NCBI GenBank assembly: GCA_000818945.1
Contig: KN805370.1
Coordinates: 1,041,766-1,104,521 of the forward strand
Direction of reading: 5' to 3'
Source: Schizochytrium sp. CCTCC M209059
Lineage: Eukaryota; Sar; Bigyra; Thraustochytrida; Thraustochytriidae
DNA: 62,756 nt
How positions within the stretch are numbered: the stretch's first letter is position 1; each line of letters begins with the position of its first letter. The notes beneath the pieces were generated by a model, which was given only the letters and a program-made list of their open reading frames with translations, was not told where the DNA came from and made no database searches. This document shows positions 59,554 through 62,756 of the stretch, piece after piece. The position numbers were made by a program, and so were the translations under genes.

Positions 59554-60610
59554 ACAGCGATGACGACAACGCGCAAAAGGTCCGCAAGGTTCCGCCGGAC
59601 AAGTAGCATGGATGATGCAGGGAGTTTGAGGTCGCTGGGGTCATCGGGTCGCGGGCTGGGGCCGAGAGACCCGACAGATGCAGGGTCGACAAGCTCGTCA
59701 ACATTGTCCAGCGCGTATTCGGAGGACGGCAAAGGGCTGCCGCGAGAGCTGCTTGCAATTCTCGAGTCTTCCCCCGAAAAGGGATACTTGAAATCATCAT
59801 CTTCGCAGGCAAGGAAGGACGATCATGTGGACCGGACCAAGAAGTCTGCATTTTCGGCGAGAGAACGATACGAGAATATTTCTGCAGGACCGGAGCACTC
59901 CTTCGCAGGGGAGCGGAGAAGATCGCTCCTGGGTCTTGCCTGCCAGGGGAGACCGAGCGTGCTGCGACTAAGTCTCCGAGGCTCGCCGTGCGCGGCGAGG
60001 TTACTGCTACAAAGAGCACCAGGGGAAGAATGCTCGCAGCTGCATTCACTCTTGCGCTTGACCCGAAGCGTTGGTCTGCGTCAGAAAAAGAGGTCAAGCA
60101 AGCATCGCGGCATTGTCGAGAGTCTCTTTGAAGGGTCACCCTCTTGCGTGCAAATATTCTTCGGTTTTTATTGCAAGTGCACAAAGAGCGTGCCAAGCCT
60201 CGCGCAAATGGCATTTGGCGCGTCGCGTGGCGTGAGCGGTGCCAAAGCATCAATCTTTCGCCAATGGCTGTCGAACCTCAAGGCTGAGCAGGAAAGGGGC
60301 GCAGGAACAGAGCAGGATCGCGCTGCGATCATTGCAAACGCGCTGCATACGCGTGACGTGCGACAAAAGTCATTGCTTGGCTTGTCGATGGAGGGCGAAG
60401 AGCACGCGCAGAATAAATACGGACGCGCATCACTTTTACGGCTTCTTTTCAGCGGATCGCCTGCTCTGGCGTCGGTCTGTCTCGAACGTAGACAATCTGC
60501 GCCGCAGTTGGCGCTCAAAGTGCTGCGAATCTTGTGCGAGGGCGAGGTCTCGGAGGGCGACTCTTTAGCTCGTATGCTGGTGTCCCTGTCGACAACGTGC
60601 AAGGGCGACG

Positions 60611-60673
<63 letters not shown>

Positions 60674-61599
60674 TTTCGCTAGCTCACTTTCTGTTGATGG
60701 GCGAGGACGAAGGCAAGCCGTCATTGCTGCGACTGCTACTCATGGCAAATGGAGATGGAGTTGCGCTTATTCCGGCAAGCTTGCGCAAGGCCGTGACGGA
60801 GCGGCTTCTTGCGCCAGACACGCGTCTTGAAGGAGTTTCGCAGGCACTGCGACACTGGATTCGCGAGAACAACCTCGCGTCGGCCGGATTTCCAGACATG
60901 GTCAGGGTGGCATATGAGTTTCTGGCAGAAATTTGCGTGGAGATGGCAATGCCCGATTCTGGCGACACGGCGGAAGCAGAGGCGATACGGCTCGTGCTCT
61001 TGGGCAATGGGACGACGGTGGAACCACTGCACCGCGTCTTGCTGTGGCGTGACGAGAGCGGACTTTTCGAGATCCTTACGCTCCTTGTAGCCGGCTTTGT
61101 GGTGGGCCTCGATCTTCAAACGGCCTCGCCCGGCCAACAGCACGTGCTGCTGCGGCAGTGGCAAGAGCGGTTTTCTCGCGCAGGGGAGCTTTTAGAAGAG
61201 ACCGCACACGCGCCCTTTGCATGGGCGCAAACTGCTATCCGGACGGCGCGGGCACTAGGCTCGGGCGGCGTTCTGGAGACACGTTTTGTAGAAATTTCGA
61301 TGGCAATTGCGAGCTCGAGCGAGCCTGCGCATGCGCGTGCAGAGAGGGCTGCGCAGGCGCTTTTTGCCGGTCTGGAAAGAGATCCCGTGCTGGCGGCGCA
61401 GTGGGACGCCCACCTGGCTTCGGTCATGCGAGAGGTCTCGTCGCCGGGAATGGGCATTGTCTTGGATGCGGCACGTTCGCGAGCGTGGCCGGCTGCTGCG
61501 CGCGCAATTCAGGCCTTGCCTGGTAATTTTTCCCTCTCCGGCTTTGCTCAGCAGGTCGAGGATCTCACCACATACAGTATGGACGCCCTTCGCACATAG
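59449..61599 (+). CDS. Poly-Gln helical protein of unknown function with repeated SLLRL...GSP motif
   Basis: The 716-residue protein starts at the first ATG (59449); the frame above opens with GTG at 59323. The N-terminal ~110 residues are Thr/Ser/Arg-rich and disordered. Then a motif recurs: RSLLGL...PSVLRLSLRGSP (about residues 157-180), KSLLGL...ASLLRLLFSGSP (about 305-340) and a weaker PSLLRLLLMANGDG (about 424-437). A (CAG)20 run codes for 20 Gln between the second and third copies. The C-terminal 300 residues are helical and resemble an alpha-solenoid. I do not recognise the family. The repeat pattern suggests a scaffold built of helical repeats. Confidence 0.7.
60613..60672 (+). repeat. 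(CAG)20 poly-Gln tract
   Basis: 60 bases, 20 pure CAG codons in frame inside the last gene. Purity suggests recent length change. Confidence 0.95.
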
Positions 61600-62756
61600 G
61601 CTGGTCAAGGATGAAGTCACGCACAGATGTCGGTCGATAATGATTTCATACCTTGCTGTGATAGAAAAGAAAATAGAAAAGGGCTATCTGCTCTTTTTTC
61701 GTTTGTCTTTTTGCATGTCGACTGAATCAATGATTGAGGACTGATCTATCTTCGAATCGATATGATTGCTTTGTCCATGCATTTTTTTTTCGGGATCGTG
61801 GCCACTCACTTGCATTTGCCTAGACTATGCCTTACTTCTTCTTACCGTTTCGTTTGCCTTGTCCACGCTTGCAAAGCTTCATCACCATCACCGTTCGTCA
61901 TCACATCACGAAGAACGAGTGTATTTCTTATTGTTTGTTTGTGGCTCTCTTCTTCTCTCACTTTCCCCTTACAAATACACGCTCTCTCTTAGTGCCACCG
62001 GTGCCTTTTTCAACGCCCGCCGTGGTCTCGCACCCTCGCCGCGCTCCCCGTCTTTCCACTCCTTCTCACTCCTCCCGCTGCTCCTCCTTCCTGGATCGCG
62101 TCGGGCCGAGGAAGGGGGTCGATGTCGTCGCGATGACGCGGATGGCGTGCGAGGTGACGCACATCTCGCCTAATAAACGCATAACCTCAATCATCACACG
62201 GGAGGAAAAAGCGACCGAGAAAAAGAAAGAAAGAAAGAACATGGAAAGAAACAATCGACGGCATCCTCAACCGGCAACCAGCCCCGCTCCTTCCGTCTGC
62301 GGTGCATCCAGTCGGCCCTTCCCGCCCGACCCGGGCAGCATGCATCTCACGGGCTCCCGTCGCATCGCGTTCCCGTCGCGAGGAGATGCAGCAGGCCTCG
62401 CTGTTCTCCTCGGCGTCAAACGAGAGCCGTGCGAGGCGCAGGCAGGGCGGGCGGGCAGGCAGGCGGGCAGGCCGAGGGATAAAGCAGTTCGCGCGCCAAG
62501 TTCCGCACTTGCGGCGGCGCATTGTCCACTTGCGGGCCTCCTCGTTTCCCTCTTGTTTTCCTTCGTTTCTTTCTCATTCATTCATTCATTCCTTCTTTCT
62601 ATTCGATTCTTTCGTTCTTTGTTTTCGATTCTTTCTTTCGTTCTTTGTTTTCGATTTCGTTCGTTCTTTCTTCGGCGAGCTTGGTCGAGCTCGCGGCGCG
62701 GCAGAGACCGACCGAGCGGCGGCGCGGCGGCGCGGAGCGTGCGGCGGAGCGCGGGG
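61600..62756. other. Right-end spacer with CACTTGCGG pair
   Basis: 3' flank of the poly-Gln gene, AT- and pyrimidine-rich up to about 62000, then GC-rich. CACTTGCGG occurs at 62506-62514 and 62527-62535, 21 bases apart. TTCATTCATT and CTTT/TTCG repeats (about 62575-62672) close the window. No gene was recognised; a promoter for a gene beyond the window is plausible. Confidence 0.45.

Overview
The window is nuclear DNA from a GC-rich, intron-poor unicellular eukaryote. Nuclear-envelope (SUN), ER (reticulon, sorting nexin) and mitochondrial (complex I, glutamate synthase) proteins rule out a prokaryote. One clear GT-AG intron, short spacing between genes, heavy low-complexity coding tracts (poly-Asn, poly-Asp, poly-Gln, poly-Glu) and pure microsatellites suggest a protist. 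A stramenopile of the thraustochytrid/labyrinthulomycete type fits best, but that is inference from style and gene content, not from a marker gene.

I support 18 protein genes. No tRNA, rRNA, CRISPR array or intact mobile element was seen. Strands run + - + - + - + + + - + - + - + - + +, so 14 of 17 neighbours are convergent or divergent pairs. From left to right: a candidate 7-TM protein (275-2140), an FNDC3-like fibronectin-III tail-anchored protein (2538-6572, -), a membrane-anchored phosphoglycerate-mutase-family protein (9781-10680), a FAM69/DIPK-like secretory kinase-like protein (11115-12464, -), a SUN-domain LINC protein (13004-15016), a TM-PXA-RUN-PX-NexinC sorting nexin (15208-18717, -), a SIR2-TPR protein (19384-21765), a diacylglycerol-lipase-like class 3 lipase (22334-24751) and a spliced tyrosine aminotransferase (26472-28216).

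The centre is a nitrogen-metabolism block. It holds tyrosine aminotransferase, then the glutamate synthase small subunit (29367-31109, -) and large subunit (37888-42681, +). The two subunits are separate genes in head-to-head orientation, 6.8 kb apart. The spacer is packed with pure arrays: (CTCTG)130, (CTGC)47, (CATGG)75, a GAAA tract, and a 166-base N gap.

The right part holds a HEAT/ARM-like protein (43354-46197, -), complex I NDUFS6 (47071-47430), a possible domesticated transposase with an AT-hook (47647-51141, -), an AT-hook protein with a duplicated G-VW-GTW motif (52072-53256), and a divergent pair of related CRAL-TRIO genes. One of that pair ends in a reticulon domain (53514-55607, -; 56873-58243, +). 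A poly-Gln protein of unknown function (59449-61599) comes last.

The main candidates for something undescribed are the CRAL-TRIO/reticulon fusion, the sorting nexin with a RUN domain where relatives carry RGS, the SIR2-TPR protein, the split divergent glutamate synthase, and a short motif (core CGCAAGT) repeated at 19-23 bp spacing in three separate non-coding regions.
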